In this document: piece after piece, positions 9,668 to 19,054 of the stretch
Layout of the letters: the number at the start of each line of letters is the position of its first letter
Position numbering within the stretch: position 1 is the stretch's first letter
Source of the DNA: CAWDJT01 sp963828705
GTDB lineage: Bacteria > Desulfobacterota > Syntrophobacteria > Syntrophobacterales > Syntrophobacteraceae
Assembly (NCBI GenBank): GCA_963828705.1
Contig: CAWHGA010000038.1
Span: forward strand, 1-64,000
DNA length: 64,000 nucleotides
Reading direction: 5' to 3'
Notes under the pieces: generated by a model
Databases searched by the model: none
What the model was told of the DNA's origin: nothing
What the model saw: only the letters and a program-made list of their open reading frames with translations
Made by a program: the position numbers and the translations under genes

Positions 9668-10786
9668 GAATCCAACTTGGCGTTTTCGACCGATCGGTCG
9701 TGAGCTGCCTTGGCAACCAAAGCCTGGTCCTGCTCTATGAGCGGTTCCATCCGAAGCTGTACGTTAGTGGGTATGGAAGTCGGGAAGAACTGACGGTAGA
9801 AAAACGCACTGACAAACATCGGCAGAATGAAATAGGCCAGCCGGTAGATGAGCGTTGCCAGCAGCGCCCGGTCATAGTCACACCCCATCAGGTAAAAGGA
9901 CCCGGCCATGGAACCTTCCATGATTCCCAAAGAAGCGGGGGTGAGCGAAAATAGGCTGGCGAAGATCCCCACGGAGAAACCCACCAGCAAGCGTTTGGTC
10001 GCTCACCGGGTAATTCGCGGCCAAGAAGGAACACTTGAGCGTCAGGAACATGCACAACCAATCCAGAAAGCCATAACCGGCCGGAGCCAACAACATCCGA
10101 GCGTTAGCCGAAAGCATGCCGATGCTGTTGTCAAAGTTTACAAAAAAGGCTTCGGCTTTTTCCGGATGGATCCAGTGCGAATGGCGGAACCGCCGACTCA
10201 CCGCCATGGTGAACTGCATCATCACCAGCCACAGGCGGCGGCGAAACGCTGCATCCACGATCACCTGAATAGTAAGCCATGTCATAGCGAAAGCGAAGAG
10301 CAGGATTATCACGCCCACGCCCATCTCTCGAGAGCTCAGTTTGTGTTTGCTATAGAGGAAGAAAAAGCCAAAAAAGATGAGGATGATCGCCACGGTGTTG
10401 GTAAGAAAACCGTGTACCATGGAGACGGAGAGCGTTTTACTGGCCGGGATCTTCTTCTTGGACAGCATGTAGACCTTGGCGGCCACGCCGCTCAACCCGC
10501 CCAAAGCCATCAGATAGTTGAGCGTGCAGGAAATCATGGAAATCTGCATCACCGTGGTAAACTTCAGCGGTTGATCACTCATCTGCAGTAACCGGTGGAG
10601 AACCGTTCCTATGAAGAGATAGCTAGCTGTGCTGCAGACCAACACCAGGGCCGTCCACCACAAGTGGATGTTGCGAAGATTGTAGATAAATACCGGCAGG
10701 TTGGCCTGTTGGATGGTGTAGATAAGGATGGCCACGCCCAAGGCTGCCGCTAGCCAGAATCGTTTGCGGCGAAACAGTCCCGCCAA
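9664..10786 (-). CDS. Lysylphosphatidylglycerol synthase TM-region (UPF0104) family membrane protein (one frameshift)
   Basis: About 373 residues with some eight hydrophobic segments, starting MAGLFRRKRFWLAAALGVAI. The C-terminal block TPASLGIMEGSMAG matches the conserved PxxLGxxEG motif of this flippase-like family. The frame changes near 9990, consistent with one extra base; the 3' segment (FSVGIFASLFSL onward) continues the same topology to 9664. No soluble lysyl-transferase domain follows, so it is a stand-alone membrane domain as seen near polyisoprenoid or glycolipid genes. Co-transcribed with the TPR gene. Substrate unknown. Confidence 0.8.
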
Positions 10787-10885
10787 CGTGTCTGCTCCTG
10801 TTGGTATAAGGTTCGGCTTGGTAGACTGACGTTGAATCGTGGTTTTCCGGCAGCTCCAGAAACATCGTTCATTGTGGAGTCGATA

Positions 10886-11518
10886 GTGAAACGTGACCCT
10901 GCCCTCGACCTTCCATCCGTCGCCAAGAGACTAACAAAAATCTTGGTTCCTGCAAAGTGGGGAGACTCATGTGCCCCGTGGAGCATATGGTTCCAGGGGA
11001 TTCTCTTGCTGAGCTTGTTGCTGGTGGCGAGCCAGGTCATGGTGGTTCGAGCCGGTTTCGGGGAGAATGTGGAAATGCCGCCGGGCGGCGGCCGCAGGCA
11101 AGCGACCACGGCCGTCTTTGACCGCATGGTGGCGCACACCATCAGGCTCGTGGATGATGAAGGGAAAACCTTCGCTGTTGAAGTCAAGATCGCGAAAAGC
11201 TCCGAGGAACGGCAGGCGGGCTTCCAGGACATCGATCCCGAGGTCATTGAAAATAGCCTGATCTTATTCGTCTTCTCGGAAGAGACGAACAGTCGCTTCC
11301 ATATGGAAAGGGTCCGCGCTCCCTTGGCTATCGCCTTCATCGCGGAAGACGGTGAAATCCTGGACATTCAGGAGATGCATATCAATCAGCACGGCATTGG
11401 GCGGCCAGCACACACCTATGGGCCAGACCAACCGTTTCGCTACGCCCTGGAGGCCAGGGCCGGATTTTTCAGGGATCACCACATTTCTCCTGGAAAGGGG
11501 TTCCTGCGGCTGCCGTGA
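10886..11518 (+). CDS. DUF192 family exported protein
   Basis: About 210 residues. GTG 10886 is taken as start, with a GTGGAG-type site upstream; the in-frame ATG at 10832 is the alternative. A hydrophobic stretch (WFQGILLLSLLLVASQVMVV) indicates export or anchoring. The C-terminal 115 residues fit DUF192: VEVKIAKSSEERQAGF, then HMERVRAPLAIAFIAEDGEI. It is convergent with recJ and divergent from the membrane-protein operon. The biochemical role of DUF192 is not established. Confidence 0.75.
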   Translation: MKRDPALDLPSVAKRLTKILVPAKWGDSCAPWSIWFQGILLLSLLLVASQVMVVRAGFGENVEMPPGGGRRQATTAVFDRMVAHTIRLVDDEGKTFAVEVKIAKSSEERQAGFQDIDPEVIENSLILFVFSEETNSRFHMERVRAPLAIAFIAEDGEILDIQEMHINQHGIGRPAHTYGPDQPFRYALEARAGFFRDHHISPGKGFLRLP

Positions 11519-11589
11519 GGGCGTGTGGTCAACAAGGTGGTGGCCCGGGCATGAAGGGGCATCGGCGAAGCGATGGCTGCAGCCGGATA

Positions 11590-13275
11590 TCAGTCGAGCA
11601 GATTTCCCAGATCCTTGATGTAGAGGAGGGGGGCTTGCCGATAGTGATCCCAGCTAACCTGAAAGACGGCGTCTAGGCGGTTGCCGTTCTGCCACTGTGC
11701 AGATTGCCGATGCTGGGCACCGTTCCAGTAGATCCCCTGGTGCGTGCTGCCGATGGTCATTCGCAGGTGTTTGGAATCTCGGCCGAAAGCTTTCATGACG
11801 GTGACGGGGATGTTGCGGGCGGCGAAGCAGGGTGCAGGGTTGCCGTGTCCGTGCGGTTCCAGCTGTTGGATGGCGGTGAAAAGCTCCGAAGTCACTAGCT
11901 CCAGGTCCAGTTCCAGGTCCACTCTACCTTTGGGGACGAAGATGGTCGCTTCATGTTCCTGGGCCACGGCTTCCAGACGTTCGGCAAACGCTTCCAGTTG
12001 CCCCACCGCCAGGGTCAGGCCGGCTGCCATGCGGTGGCCGCCCCAGCGCAGCAGCAGATCGCTGCAGCGTTCGAGCGCGTCGTGGATGTCAAAACCGGCA
12101 ATGCTTCGCGCCGAACCGCGGGCAGTCCCCTGTTGTTGGTCGATGGAAAGCACCACGGTGGGTCCGTAGAACAGCTCCTGTTGCAGGCGCGAAGCCACTA
12201 TCCCCACAAGTCCGGCCGGCCAGGAGGGATCGGCCATCACCACGGTGCGCCGGTTGGCCATGGCCGGCGTGAAGCGTTGGTAGACGCCTTCCAGGATGAG
12301 GCTTTCCTGTTGTTGACGGGCGGTGTTGATCTGGTTCAGTTGCTGGGCCAGTTGGCGGGCCGTTTCCTGGTCCTGGGAAACGAGGAGGTCGTAGGCCACA
12401 TAAGGGTCGCCGATCCGACCGGCAGCGTTGATCCGCGGAGCAATGTTGTAGCCCAGGTGGATTGCGGTCAGGTCCCTCCCCGACAATCCGGCGGCGTCGG
12501 CGATTTGACGCAGGGGAAGATGGGGCCGCTGGTTGAGGTGCGCCAGACCGATTTGGGTGATGATCCGGTTGCCGTCCACCAGCGGTACCACGTCGGCGAC
12601 AGTGGCCAGGGCCGCCAGCGTCAGGTACTTGGCGCCAATGGTAGGCCAAATTCTACGGTTAAGGTGTTGCCGGAGGGCACGTCGGAGCTGGGTCAGAAAC
12701 AACAGCGTCAGTCCGGAACTGCAGAATTCCTTGAAAGTCGATGGGCACCCCGCTTGTTTGGGGTTGATGAGCACCGTTGCTGGTGCGGCTCCGCCGGCGG
12801 ACGCAGGGGGCACTTCATGATGGTCGATGACGATGCAATCGGCACCCTGTCCGCGGATTCGCGAAAGGGCCTCTACGTCAGCAGTGCCGCAATCCAGAAC
12901 GACTACAAGCAGGGCGTCAGGGTGCTCCTTCCAGGCTCGCTCGGGCACACCGTAGCCCTCGGCGCGTGTTGGAATCACCACCACGAAATTATGGAAGTCA
13001 ATGTCTCGCAGAAACAGGGACATCTGTGCTACTGAGGTGATCCCATCGCAATCGTAATCACCCACCAGCACGATCTTATGACCCTTCGCTAAATGCCCAG
13101 CCATGAGTTCAGCACCGCCCGCCAGACCCAGCATATTGATGTGGACCTGCAGGTCCTTCAGTGCGCCATCCAGGAAGGACCGGTCGGCACCGCGGTTTTG
13201 GAGGAGAATATCGAGGACTTCAGAAGCGGATGCAGGTCGGTTCTGATCTAGGATATGCCAGCGAGCCTTGCGCAT
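11590..13275 (-). CDS. recJ: Single-stranded-DNA-specific exonuclease RecJ
   Basis: About 561 residues, intact. RecJ degrades single-stranded DNA 5' to 3' in recombination and mismatch repair. The DHH-family motifs are clear: VGDYDCDGITS at residues 71-81, a VVVLDCGT block, VIDHHEVPP near residue 135, and the DHHA1-type C-terminal motif GGHRMAAGLTLAV. ATG 13275 (MRKARWHILDQNRP) is preferred; the frame stays open upstream to 13389, but that extension looks non-coding. Length agrees with E. coli RecJ (577). It is transcribed alone. Confidence 0.9.
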   Translation of the reverse strand: MRKARWHILDQNRPASASEVLDILLQNRGADRSFLDGALKDLQVHINMLGLAGGAELMAGHLAKGHKIVLVGDYDCDGITSVAQMSLFLRDIDFHNFVVVIPTRAEGYGVPERAWKEHPDALLVVVLDCGTADVEALSRIRGQGADCIVIDHHEVPPASAGGAAPATVLINPKQAGCPSTFKEFCSSGLTLLFLTQLRRALRQHLNRRIWPTIGAKYLTLAALATVADVVPLVDGNRIITQIGLAHLNQRPHLPLRQIADAAGLSGRDLTAIHLGYNIAPRINAAGRIGDPYVAYDLLVSQDQETARQLAQQLNQINTARQQQESLILEGVYQRFTPAMANRRTVVMADPSWPAGLVGIVASRLQQELFYGPTVVLSIDQQQGTARGSARSIAGFDIHDALERCSDLLLRWGGHRMAAGLTLAVGQLEAFAERLEAVAQEHEATIFVPKGRVDLELDLELVTSELFTAIQQLEPHGHGNPAPCFAARNIPVTVMKAFGRDSKHLRMTIGSTHQGIYWNGAQHRQSAQWQNGNRLDAVFQVSWDHYRQAPLLYIKDLGNLLD

Positions 13276-13874
13276 GTCTACGGTTTCCGCCCTGTAGCCG
13301 CACCCTGGTTGTTTCGGGGGCGAAGTTGGGTTGTCCTGAAGATGACGGCCGGATGTTGCTGCAGTCTGCACCATCGAACTGAGGGTCAAGAGCCAAACCT
13401 GGATTGCAACTCGATCCGTGGCTTGATCGGATCAGACTATACACAAAGTCCTGGTGGATGACAAAGCCTTCCAAGGATTTCCCGCCACTGCCGCATCAGC
13501 GCTGTGGATGATGGATCACCGTGGCCGGTCTGCCCGGGCTATGGCGCCGGTGCTATGGTATCAATGACCTCTGTACAGTGAACCCCTCCATGACTTATGA
13601 TCGCATGATCGCCAGGGTGGATGCATGCTTCGATATTTCAGCACGAACAGCGGGATTTTCATCGGCGGTGCCACCCTGGTTCATGGAATCCAGATGAGGA
13701 CCGTTGCTGAAAAGATTTCCATGTAATATCTTCAAGAGCCCAATATGCTGGTTTCCGCCGCATGAGGATTGCCGGATGGCAACCAGACCGGCTTTTCCGG
13801 AAATAGTCCGTATTCAGTATCATCAGCCCCAGACCCAGTGCTCCATCTCTCAAGTGCACCGCCAGACCGCAAGG
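13276..13874. other. Intergenic region, no supported gene
   Basis: About 600 bases between two minus-strand genes. On the minus strand around 13610-13690 a short stretch translates as DENPAVRAEISKHASTLAIM, which looks like one HEAT-type repeat unit, but it has no start, no ribosome site and no continuation in any frame. It may be a gene relic. Nothing else was recognised. Confidence 0.4.
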
Positions 13875-14739
13875 TCAGTCGTCCGACTTCCACTCACCTC
13901 CTTCCTGCACAAAGTTGCTCCATTGAGTCTTCGAAAAGATCACCACGGCGCGTTCACCGCGTACGACCACGCGGCGGATGAGTTTTATCGATCGTTCCAG
14001 GTCTGCGGCCGCTTTCTCGGCGAAGAATTTGGCTTCCGAACCAGCCTCGGCAAGGAAAACCTGAGTCCGGCGGTTGGCGCGTTCGGTGGAAAGCCTGTGC
14101 ACCGCTTCGAAATCCCCGTTTGCCAGGGCGCGGGCCTTTTCCCGTAACAGTCGCGCTTGGGGGCTGTCCTGTGCCGCCTTGCCCTTGAGGTCGGCAGTGA
14201 CGGCCAGTTCATGAAACAGAGGGGCGCTGAACTTGACGGCATAGTTCAGCTTCGGCAGGCCCATAGGGTCGCGCTCGCCCTCTGCAGGATGGTGGATTTC
14301 ACCGGTCACGCGGGTGCCTGAGATTTTGAGCTCAATGGGGAGCTTTTGACCAGAGGATGCTGATGGTCTGCGTCAGGAATGTCTCTCTTGAGTTTGCGGG
14401 CGGGTAGAGCAAGGTCACCAGGACACTGCTGTGATCTTTGGGGTCCAGTCTGATCAGCAGTCCCCGCACCTGACCTTGCTTTGCCAGATCGTGCACAGGC
14501 AGAAAGGCGATGCCGCGCAAGGATTCCTGAGGGACTTCACGGTCTGTCAGCAGAATGCGCAATTCCTTCGGGCGATCAAGCAGGCCCTCGGCGTTGTCGT
14601 GCAGATGGGCATAGCCTTGAGTCAAGGCAATGATTTCTTGGTTTACCTCCAGCGAGCCCTGCGCCGTGCCAGGATCAATGGCCAGGGCGTTTGGAAGTGG
14701 ACTGGCCAATAGCCACAGCAACATCAGGAGTCGTTTCAT
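13875..14739 (-). CDS. Exported protein of unknown function (one frameshift)
   Basis: About 287 residues. Starts MKRLLMLLWLLASPLPNALA, a good signal peptide, after a GGAGGG site. ATG 14739 overlaps the TGA of the upstream gene (ATGA), so it is translationally coupled. The N-terminal part runs to about 14345. There the frame shifts, apparently by one extra base, so that QKLPIELKISGTRVTGEIHH joins the C-terminal segment ending NFVQEGGEWKSDD at 13875. The C-terminal half is helical and charged (LSTERANRRTQVFLAEAGSE). I do not recognise a named family. Last gene of the operon that begins at 18806. Confidence 0.65.
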
Positions 14740-16111
14740 GGGAGTATCCCTCCAGTTCGATAACCCATGTCGGTTGGGGCAGAGAAGGTCAGGAGCTGAT
14801 AGAGGAGCCGGTCGAGCCGGTCGAGGAGGGTGCGGCACCGGCCGCCGTGGTTCATCTGGGTGCCGAAAAGGTGGGATCGAAGCTGATCCACCGTGGCGTT
14901 GACCTGGCCCAGTTTGGCGCAGGTCCCGTTTTGGCCGGCGAGTTTTTCTTCGAGTAGAAGCCTACGGGCAAGCTGGCAGAAGGTGCCGGTCTCTTCGAGA
15001 AGGGCTCGGGCGGGAAGCAGCCAGGGATTGTCGTCGGGCTCCAGGAAAGGGTTGCCAAGCCGCTCCGCTTCTTGGACAATGACGCGCATCAGGACGGCGA
15101 GTGTACCGTATTCGAGGCCTCGAATCCCGCGGCGCCAGTGGAGCAGCCAGGGGAGCCGCCAGTTCCAGAGGAGGTGACGCTGGCCGAAGGCAATGAGGTC
15201 ATCCACGGCTGCTGCGGCTTGCTGCAGGCATTTGAGGGTGAGCGTTCCCGGAGGCAGCTGTTTTCTCTGGGGACGAGGGGGGACAGTGTTGACCTTGGGT
15301 AAATGGAGCGCGGCGCTCGTGTCCAGGTAGCGAAGGATATTGACCATCAAGCGATGGGCTTGTGTGTCTCCCGGTGTTTCCAGATGAGGATAGGACAGGA
15401 TCAGACGCCCCTGCCCCAGCGAAGCTTCGATGATGGCCGGTTGGCCCAGCAATCGTGCAGGGTTGAGATTGATGCCGTAGGCCTGTTCCCAGGATGAATA
15501 GCTCATGTCCTGTGATTCCAGGTCGGCCAACGGCAGGTCGGCCAACCAGAAACCGTTGGCCAAGGCCGCATAGCTGGCCAGAACCCGGACCGATGGGGCA
15601 GTCGTCCCAATGGAACTGTGATGGCCACCAGACCGAGGCCGTGAGCTGCGTAGGAAAGGTCCTGCCAGATCGGGTGGTCGCAATCCCCGGCAAGAACCAC
15701 TGGGCCGCTGGCGCTGGGCAGCCGTTCCTTCATGGGCAGCCGCTGGAGTGCCACCAAACCCAGCGACGGTGGGCTTGACAGGGCCAGGCCCGCGCCGCCG
15801 CAAAACCCCAGGTAGCTGCCGCCACTTGTCACAAACTGCCGAACCCGATCCTGGCTCGCCTTTCCCAGTGCCTGCATTTTGTGGGCGGCCCACCCACCGG
15901 GTACCAGCAACACGCGGTGAGCATCCAGAACCCCCTGGTCGATCTCCGCCGCGCTGATCAGTCGCACAGGAACCTGCAACTGCTGAAGAGTCTGCAAGCA
16001 GATGAGCCCCCAAACCAGCGACTGATCCCAGAAAAGGGCAATCGGCGGCCCATCCCAGGAACCCTCCGGAACCGCGACGCATGCCGCGGGGGAGGTGGGA
16101 TTAGTCTTCAC
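14736..16111 (-). CDS. BPL_N (glutamine-amidotransferase-like) domain protein (one frameshift)
   Basis: About 458 residues. The N-terminal half has a class I amidotransferase-like fold as in the biotin-protein-ligase N-terminal domain family: HRVLLVPGGWAAHK, then SGGSYLGFCGGAGLAL, where Cys of GFCGGA sits at the nucleophile elbow. Near 15600 the frame changes (one base lost or two gained) and continues with SVRVLASYAALANGFW, AIIEASLGQGRLILSYPHLE and a helical C-terminal domain. GTG 16111 overlaps the 3' end of the upstream oxidoreductase gene, implying coupled translation. The substrate of this family is unknown. Confidence 0.75.
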
Positions 16112-17846
16112 TCTGCGCTTCCTCGCTGAGGTCAATCATGCCGCTTTTTTTCAAAATGGCCACGCCGCCTTGGAGGTTGACCGCCTGGCGGCTGCCGGCT
16201 GTGTCCAGCTGGCGAAGGGCTTCATAGGAGCGAACACCGGAATTGCATACCAGCACCACTCGCTTGTCGCGAGGAACTTCATCCAGGCGGCGAGCGAGGG
16301 TTTCCTGCGGGATGTTGATCCAGCGGCCGCCGAAATGCTCCACGAAGGGAGTGGCATTGGCGGGGCCGCGGACATCCAAGCAAACAACATCGTCGGCTTG
16401 TTCCTGGAGAAAGCAGCGCTCGAATTCAGCGGCATCCATGGTGCGGTTTAGACCGTCCAGGGTGTTTTCAGCGGTGTTGGCGACGGCATTGACGATGTCG
16501 AGGGCGGCAGCATAAGGCGGCGAATACGCCACTTCCAGATTGGATAGGTCTTCCAGTGTAGGGCGGTTGGGAAGCAGGGCCGCCACGCTGTTGATCCTGC
16601 CCACCAGGGCGTCACCTTGATGACTCACCCCTTGAAGGCCAAGGACACGCCGGGTTTTGCGCTCCACCACCAGTTGCAGGTACATAAGGTCCTGGGTTGG
16701 ATAGAAGTGGGCGCGGTCGGCCTGGATGACCAGGGTCTGAATGGCGTCGAAACCTTCGCGCCGTGCCGCTTCCAGGGTAATGCCGGTGGATGCCACCGCC
16801 AGATCGAAGATCTTGACGACAAAACTCCCCACAATGCCGGGAAAGGTGGCCATACCTCCGGCCAGGTTGGTGCCGATCACCCGCCCATGACGGTTGGCCA
16901 GCGACCCTTGAGGGAAATAGGCGGGTTTGCCGGTGATCAGATGGAGGTTCTCGACGCAGTCACCGCCGGCATAGATAATCGGGTCCGAGGTCTGGAGGCG
17001 GCGATTGACCAGCACGGCGCCGCGCGGGGAAACCAGCAGCCCGGCGTCACGGGCCAGTTCGCCGCAGGGCTGTACGCCTACGGCGGTGATGACCAGGTCA
17101 GCCTCAAGGGTACGTCTGGAAGTCACCACCGTAACGCCGCTGCCGCCGTTTGCCTGCGGCTGGATGGCTTCCACGGTTTCGCTCAAAAACAGCGCCACAT
17201 CGTGATCTTCGATCTGTTTCCGGACAATGCGCGCGAGCGTCGGGTCGACAATGCCAGGTAGCACCTGGTCGGCAATCTCTACCAGGGTGGTTTCCACACC
17301 CCACAGGTCGCTCAATGCTTCGGCCATTTCGCATCCGATAGCACCGGCGCCGATAATGACGGCTTTGTCCACCTGACCCTGGGCGATACGGTCCTTGATA
17401 GCCATGGCCGAACGCAGATTGCCGACGCTCATCACCTGGGGCAGGTCGATTCCAGGGATTCTTAACCGCAGCGGTCGGCTGCCGGTGGCCAAGACCAATT
17501 GGTCGTAGGGGAGTTCATCGCGGTCGCCGGTTTCCAGGTTTTCCAGTTTCACCTTCCGGGCCTGACGGTCGATTGCCAACGCGCGGGTGCGCGGTCGAAC
17601 ATGCACTCCCTTGGCATGTTCAAAGAACTGCGGGTCGCGCACCATGTGGAAGCTGGTGCTCATGAGTTCTTTCACGTCGCTGACATCCCCCGAGATGAAG
17701 TAGGGAATCCCACAGCCGCCGTAGGAGATGTGTTCGTCTTGATCAATCATGATCACTTCGGCATCGGGTTGCAGACGCTTCAGGCGGCAGGCCGCCTTGG
17801 GTCCCAGCGCCACCGCGCCGATGATCACTACACGCTTGTCGGGCAT
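16101..17846 (-). CDS. CoA-disulfide/persulfide reductase with C-terminal rhodanese domain
   Basis: 581 residues, intact; start MPDKRVVIIG has AGAAGGAAT upstream. It is an FAD- and NAD(P)H-dependent pyridine nucleotide-disulfide oxidoreductase of the CoADR/NADH-oxidase type, with catalytic Cys45 in SYGGCGIPY, the NAD-binding motif AVIIGAGAIGCEMAEALSDL and the FAD motif IIYAGGDCVENLH. Residues after about 470 form a rhodanese domain with catalytic Cys in VVLVCNSGVRSYEAL. Characterised fusions of this kind (CoADR-RHD, Npsr of Shewanella) reduce CoA-persulfide, polysulfide or sulfur. In this cell it most likely handles persulfide or zero-valent sulfur. It lies 13 bases downstream of a small Cys-rich protein. 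Confidence 0.9.
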   Translation of the reverse strand: MPDKRVVIIGAVALGPKAACRLKRLQPDAEVIMIDQDEHISYGGCGIPYFISGDVSDVKELMSTSFHMVRDPQFFEHAKGVHVRPRTRALAIDRQARKVKLENLETGDRDELPYDQLVLATGSRPLRLRIPGIDLPQVMSVGNLRSAMAIKDRIAQGQVDKAVIIGAGAIGCEMAEALSDLWGVETTLVEIADQVLPGIVDPTLARIVRKQIEDHDVALFLSETVEAIQPQANGGSGVTVVTSRRTLEADLVITAVGVQPCGELARDAGLLVSPRGAVLVNRRLQTSDPIIYAGGDCVENLHLITGKPAYFPQGSLANRHGRVIGTNLAGGMATFPGIVGSFVVKIFDLAVASTGITLEAARREGFDAIQTLVIQADRAHFYPTQDLMYLQLVVERKTRRVLGLQGVSHQGDALVGRINSVAALLPNRPTLEDLSNLEVAYSPPYAAALDIVNAVANTAENTLDGLNRTMDAAEFERCFLQEQADDVVCLDVRGPANATPFVEHFGGRWINIPQETLARRLDEVPRDKRVVLVCNSGVRSYEALRQLDTAGSRQAVNLQGGVAILKKSGMIDLSEEAQSED

Positions 17847-17859
17847 CGTCTTATTCCTT

Positions 17860-18080
17860 CTAAAAACCTCTGATGGCTCCACAATCGGGGCAGGTCCAGG
17901 TGACGGCATTGCAGCTCATGCCCCAGAAGTTCTCTTCCATGCAATCGGAACAAATCATAAATCCGCAGGGGCAGGTCCAGCAAAAGGGTTGTTCCAGCTT
18001 GCATGCGGTGCAAACGTAGTGTCGCTGGTCTTGCGGCCGGTTCGCTGCGGTTGGTGCTGAGAGGGCGTTGCGTCGGACAT
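17860..18080 (-). CDS. Small Cys-rich putative zinc-binding protein (one frameshift)
   Basis: About 73 residues. After a short polar N-terminus (MSDATPSQHQPQR), the body carries a dense array of cysteines: YVCTACKLEQPFCWTCPCGF, MICSDCMEENFWGMSC and TWTCPDCGAIRGF. These form several CxxC pairs typical of structural zinc or possibly iron-sulfur binding. The ATG at 18080 and the Cys-rich part are in different frames, needing one missing (or two extra) bases near 18030. It sits four bases after the MBL gene and 13 bases before the persulfide reductase gene, so it is an integral operon member. No characterised homologue is recalled. Confidence 0.7.
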
Positions 18081-18084
18081 GGGG

Positions 18085-18806
18085 CTACCTCGCGGGGATC
18101 CGCTTCTCCCGACCGATGGCCAGGTCATGCAGCGGAATGAGGATGTCGGCCATTTCGCGGATCTTCTTGGCGCTCTCGTAGGCGGCGATGGCGTCGGTGT
18201 GTACCCCTGAGGCTACCACTGGTGCGTCGGCGGGGAAATTCGGCCGCGTTGCAGCAAAACCCTGTGATAATGGCTTTTCCGGCCGATGTCTGAACCGCCA
18301 CCGACTGTCCGCCGGGAGTATGTCCCGGTGTGAAGATCAGGTCAATCCCGTCACGAAAGGCCACGTCGCCTTCCACCAGTTGCACGTTGAGTCCGTCCAG
18401 AAGGTCCGGATAGTAACGGTGGTCGATGGGATGGGGATGGCGGAAGAACTCGTATTCGGCCTTCTGCACCACGATTTGAGCCTTGGTGCATTGGTAGTCG
18501 TTTTCACAGTGGTCGTTGTGCAAATGAGTGTGAATGATCACATCGATGTCTTCGGGCTTTACACCCACGGTCTGCAGAGCTTCCTCAAATTCCAGGATGT
18601 CCAATCCGTACTGCTCGCCCACGTGATCGGGGACCATGAATTCTTCAAGCCCAGTATCGACGAGGATTTTCTCGTCACCCCCGTCCAGATAAAAGGCATA
18701 GATGGGAATCCAAATGCGTTTCCCATAACCGCGCTGATAAGTCATGATGCCTTGATCAGTTTCGTTAGCGCCAATGACAAGAGGATAAATGGTGTAGTTG
18801 TTTCAT
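18085..18806 (-). CDS. Metallo-beta-lactamase-fold hydrolase (two frameshifts)
   Basis: About 240 residues. It carries the metal-binding motif HTHLHNDHCEN and the downstream FTPGHTPGGQSV of the MBL fold, close in pattern to N-acyl homoserine lactonases. The N-terminus is reached by joining ATG 18806 (with GGAGG-type bases upstream) to YTIYPLVIGANETDQGIMTY, which needs removal of one extra base near 18800. A second extra base near 18220 links GFCCNAAEFP to the C-terminus ending PLHDLAIGREKRIPAR at 18085. First gene of a five-gene operon. The substrate is open: lactone, thioester and persulfide substrates are all known in the fold. Confidence 0.8.
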
Positions 18807-19054
18807 GTGTCCCTCGCTTTCCTCCCCCAGGAGAACTGGAGAATCATCCGGCAGGTAAGGTTCCGATTGAGCTTACAGGTCAGCGCGTTATTGTTAGTCC
18901 ATTTCGTTCGGGAGGGCAAGACGCGATTCTGAGGTTCTCCGGCTCCGCCTTGTTCTTTGCTTGTCTATGGCGCGCCGCTGCGCTAATAGTAGCCCTGAGT
19001 ATGCGAACCGACACGAATGTGTTGTGACTGCCGAACAAAGAAAGGAGGGTGGTA
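18807..19054. other. Divergent intergenic region between MBL operon and ahbAB
   Basis: About 250 bases that must hold the promoters of both the five-gene minus-strand operon and the fused siroheme decarboxylase gene. I could not pick convincing -35/-10 pairs or an operator by eye. Confidence 0.4.

Noticed and set aside
11953..13035. 360-residue plus-strand open frame opposite recJ
   Set aside because: It is the complement of the RecJ DHH domain and carries no domain of its own.
13610..13690. Single HEAT-like repeat on the minus strand
   Set aside because: Only about 20 residues look repeat-like; there is no start, no continuation and no neighbouring HEAT gene, so at most it is a relic.
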